Shown here piece after piece: positions 61,553 to 64,000 of a stretch of DNA of 64,000 bases (positions are counted from its first letter, which is position 1; the number at the start of each line of letters is the position of its first letter). The stretch lies in assembly GCA_016987375.1 (NCBI GenBank), contig PJRA01000077.1:855732-919731 (forward strand), in the 5' to 3' direction. Both the position numbers and the translations under genes were made by a program. A model generated the notes under the pieces. That model did not search any database. It saw only the letters and a list, made by a program, of their open reading frames with translations, and had not been told where the DNA came from. The DNA comes from Brachionus koreanus. Taxonomy: Eukaryota > Rotifera > Eurotatoria > Ploima > Brachionidae.

Positions 61553-61844
61553 AGAAAAATAAAAAAAAAAACAATTTTTAATTACGTTAAATCAAAATAA
61601 AAATTTAATAAAAAAAATTGATATTTTATGCACATATAAAATTCTTGTTATGATTCAAAAGAGTAAAATGTTTCTAAAAATTGTCTAAATTTCAAATTTT
61701 TGATTCATAAATTTATCAATGTTATATAATTGAACATCAAAATAACTTTTTAGAAAAAAAAAATTATTTTTTTTAAACTTATTTCTAAATTTAATAAATA
61801 AAAAGCATTAATAAGCTACTATTCAAAATACAAAATACAGTCTA

Positions 61845-62408
61845 AAGCCATTTATCAGCGAGCAGTTCGATTCTTTGGTAGCATTCACGACTTTTAGAAC
61901 TTGGGGCACTCTTCTTCAACTTGGTCTTCTTCAGTAAAATGCCATCATCTATAAGAAAATGAGCCATCGAACGAAAAAAGATGATAATCAGAAGGAGAAA
62001 GATATGGGCTATATGCTGCATGTGGAAGAAGTTCGTTCGTAGTTTTTCGAGCAACATGAGGTCTAACTTTATGTTGAAGTGACAAACTCAGCTTTCGGTT
62101 TCTTGAAATGAAGCATAAACTTGTTCCAATTGGTCATTATAAAGCTTTGTATCTATAGCACAACTTTCTGGAACTAGCACAAGTTTATTACCCCTTAGAA
62201 ATTCGACCAAACAAATAACATCATCTTTTTATCAAAACGTCCTTTTCACGACTGGCTGAGTTGGTCGAGATTATTCGAACCACTTATTTCTGTCATCATA
62301 AATTTGAAAATACATTCATTTCTCATCAGAAGATCATTTATAATTGGCAAATACAAAGCTTGGGGTTGCTCTCAATAGCAGTACGCACAGCTTTTTGATC
62401 GATAATAG
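61845..62408 (-). pseudogene. mariner-like transposase, degenerate
   Basis: Read on the minus strand across frameshifts: DQKAVRTAIESNPKLCICQL (helix-turn-helix region), MMLFVWSNF, VLVPESCAIDTKLYNDQLEQ, VYASFQE, RPHVARKTTNELLPHAAYSP and YLSPSDYHLF with the third catalytic Asp, then YQRIELLADKWL at the C-terminus. The first catalytic Asp and the QDN of the second box are lost or frameshifted. It is nearly full length, and kin to the copy at 14617. Confidence 0.85.
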
Positions 62409-63497
62409 GTCTAACTGAGGCTTTCTTCTTCTGAAGGTTTGTATTATCAATATAAAATTTTAAAATTATTAAGAATTTAATATTGGTAACTTATAATTCA
62501 ATATGAATTATTAATAAATGCAAAAAAACTAATTAATTTTGGAACTGAAGGTTTTAAATAGAAGTATTTTTAGTCATAAGTAACAATTTTTTTAGTTTAA
62601 AAAAAATGATTTCAAATAATATGAAATTGTGGTATTCTTAATTTATTTAATTTATTAAGTTTTAGAATAACAATGTTGCTAAAATCATAAATATCTAACA
62701 TTTTAAAAAATGTAAATGTATTTTATTCATTTGATTTATTTTATTTTGAAATTAAACTTCAATGTTTACTATTTTAAAAATTTAGTTAATTTTTTTTTAT
62801 TATAATAGACACAGAATACAAAAAAATTTATTTTAGAATTTTTTCGTGTTCTAGATCTAAATTTTAATTCACAAAACATTCTTAAGGATTAATTAGCTTT
62901 TATTTTATTTTTTCAGATTATCTTTCAAAAAATCTTGCTCATAAATAATCTTCTTTGTATAAAAAAAGTTTTTGCTTATTTTTTTTAAGTACTAATAAGG
63001 TTTTTTTGACCATGTAGAAAAAAGCCAACATTTATTACTGAACAATTAGCTATGATAAGTCTATATTTGAACAAAAGATACAAATAATCAAGTTTTTTCT
63101 TTACCGAACAAGTAAAATAAAAGATTAAGAGTTTGCCTTATCTAATCCTTACCAAAATAGGTCTGTACTTCGATGATTTTAAATTTGCATAAAAAACATT
63201 TACAAATAAAAATTAATCCCGATTTTGAACTAAACAAAAAAATAACAAGATCGAAAGACCGCTGTGTTTGTAGAACAACAGCGTCCTTTATTTACTTATT
63301 TTGAACAAAAAAATTCTTTTTTTTTTATTTCCAATATGATTAAACAAAGAGAAGATTGGGACAAGCTTAAACTATTAAATCATTAAACTTAATGTTTGCA
63401 CTATTTTATTATTTGACCAAACCAAAAAACAAAAGATAAAATTTCAATTAAATATTTGCAAGACTTTATTTTACACTAAACTAAACGCTATTTAATA
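62409..63497. other. intergenic upstream of second chitinase
   Basis: AT-rich, nothing recognised apart from a hairpin near 63260-63290 (GACCGCTGTGTTTGTAGAACAACAGCGTC) of unknown meaning. Confidence 0.4.
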
Positions 63498-64000
63498 ATG
63501 ATGATAAAACTAAAGAGACAAAACCACATGAATATCAGTAAACTTTTGTTTATTATTTTGCTGCCAATTGCTTTGTCAAAAAGTAAAATAAATTTATTTT
63601 AATTGTCATGTAATAAGCCTTTTTTAGGAAATTCAAAATTATGCCGTGACCCATTTAATTGCCAGGTATTTACATCTTGCACTGATGGACAAGAAGATGT
63701 CGGAGAATGCTCAAATAATTCAGTTTTTAGTGAAGACTTTCAAAAGTGTGTTCCAGCTGTTTCTATAGAAGATTTTCAGTGTATCATTTTGGCAAAATTT
63801 TTATCCGATCAAAAAAATAAGAAAAAATTTTCTTCTCTGGTTCATTCGCGGAAAAATAAAACCCAGAAGACAGAGTCTAGTGAATACATAATAGAAGACA
63901 CTACTGATGATGGCAACGCTTATAAGCGAATGTGTGTAGTTACAAATTGGTCTCAATTTCGGCCTGGCCGTGGAAGATTTAGCTTTGATTTCATAGATGC
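63498..64000 (+). CDS. GH18 chitinase, second gene, 5' part (runs off the window)
   Basis: Exons 63498-63582 (Met 63498 or 63528) and 63628 to the window end, joined in phase 1 over a 45-bp intron. A signal peptide (ISKLLFIILLPIALSK) is followed by a Cys-rich peritrophin-like module (LCRDPFNCQVFTSC, VFSEDFQKCVPA), an acidic/basic linker, and the start of a GH18 barrel, RMCVVTNWSQFRPGRGRF, very like VCYVTNWSQYRPG of the gene at 55240-59387. Same architecture and opposite direction, so the two are divergent paralogues. The catalytic Glu lies beyond the window. Confidence 0.9.

Overview
This is a eukaryotic window, very AT-rich between genes, with intron-bearing genes whose exons are visibly less AT-rich than their surroundings. 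Many introns are only about 50 to 60 bp. The gene set (sacsin, p38 MAP kinase, aquaglyceroporin, CCDC181, HGSNAT, cytoplasmic intermediate filament, secreted Cu/Zn superoxide dismutase, GH18 chitinases with peritrophin-type chitin-binding domains) is that of a small protostome animal. A monogonont rotifer such as Brachionus is my best guess, from base composition, intron size and gene style. This is an inference; no marker gene was compared.

Layout: 1-2.0 kb holds a TTAA-flanked MITE and a LINE 3' end. CCDC181 lies at 2.0-3.9 kb (+). LINE and piggyBac remains fill 4.1-5.3 kb. An aquaglyceroporin (6.3-7.3 kb, -) and a complete seven-exon p38 kinase (8.4-9.8 kb, -) follow. A nested LINE graveyard (10.6-14.0 kb) and a dead mariner (14.6-14.9 kb) lead to a HINT nucleotide hydrolase (16.1-16.6 kb, +). 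A nine-exon sacsin gene (18.8-41.0 kb, +, 3461 codons) dominates the middle; its long introns carry several MITEs. Then come a dual-specificity phosphatase (42.5-43.0 kb, +), LINE pieces around an assembly gap, HGSNAT (45.4-47.2 kb, -), an intermediate-filament gene fused in frame to four EF-hands (49.6-51.5 kb, -), a solo LTR (53.2-53.4 kb), a secreted Cu/Zn SOD (54.4-55.0 kb, -) and two divergently oriented chitinases (55.2-59.4 kb, -; 63.5 kb to the edge, +) separated by a SINE head, a MITE and a mariner remnant.

There is no operon-like organisation. Functional links are loose: p38 and a DUSP belong to the same class of signalling; the chitinases probably act on chitin-containing cuticle, lorica, jaws or egg shell; SOD and chitinases are secreted; sacsin and the intermediate filament protein are linked in vertebrates, where sacsin loss disturbs neurofilaments.

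The most unusual gene is the intermediate filament-EF-hand fusion (49568-51513, -). Four exons join in phase so that a canonical rod with both end motifs continues into a calmodulin-like domain instead of a lamin tail. Second is the sacsin gene, whose single recognisable Hsp90-like repeat has lost the residues expected to bind ATP while the J-domain HPD and the HEPN domain are kept. All exon coordinates were derived by hand from splice sites, reading phase and family alignment by eye.
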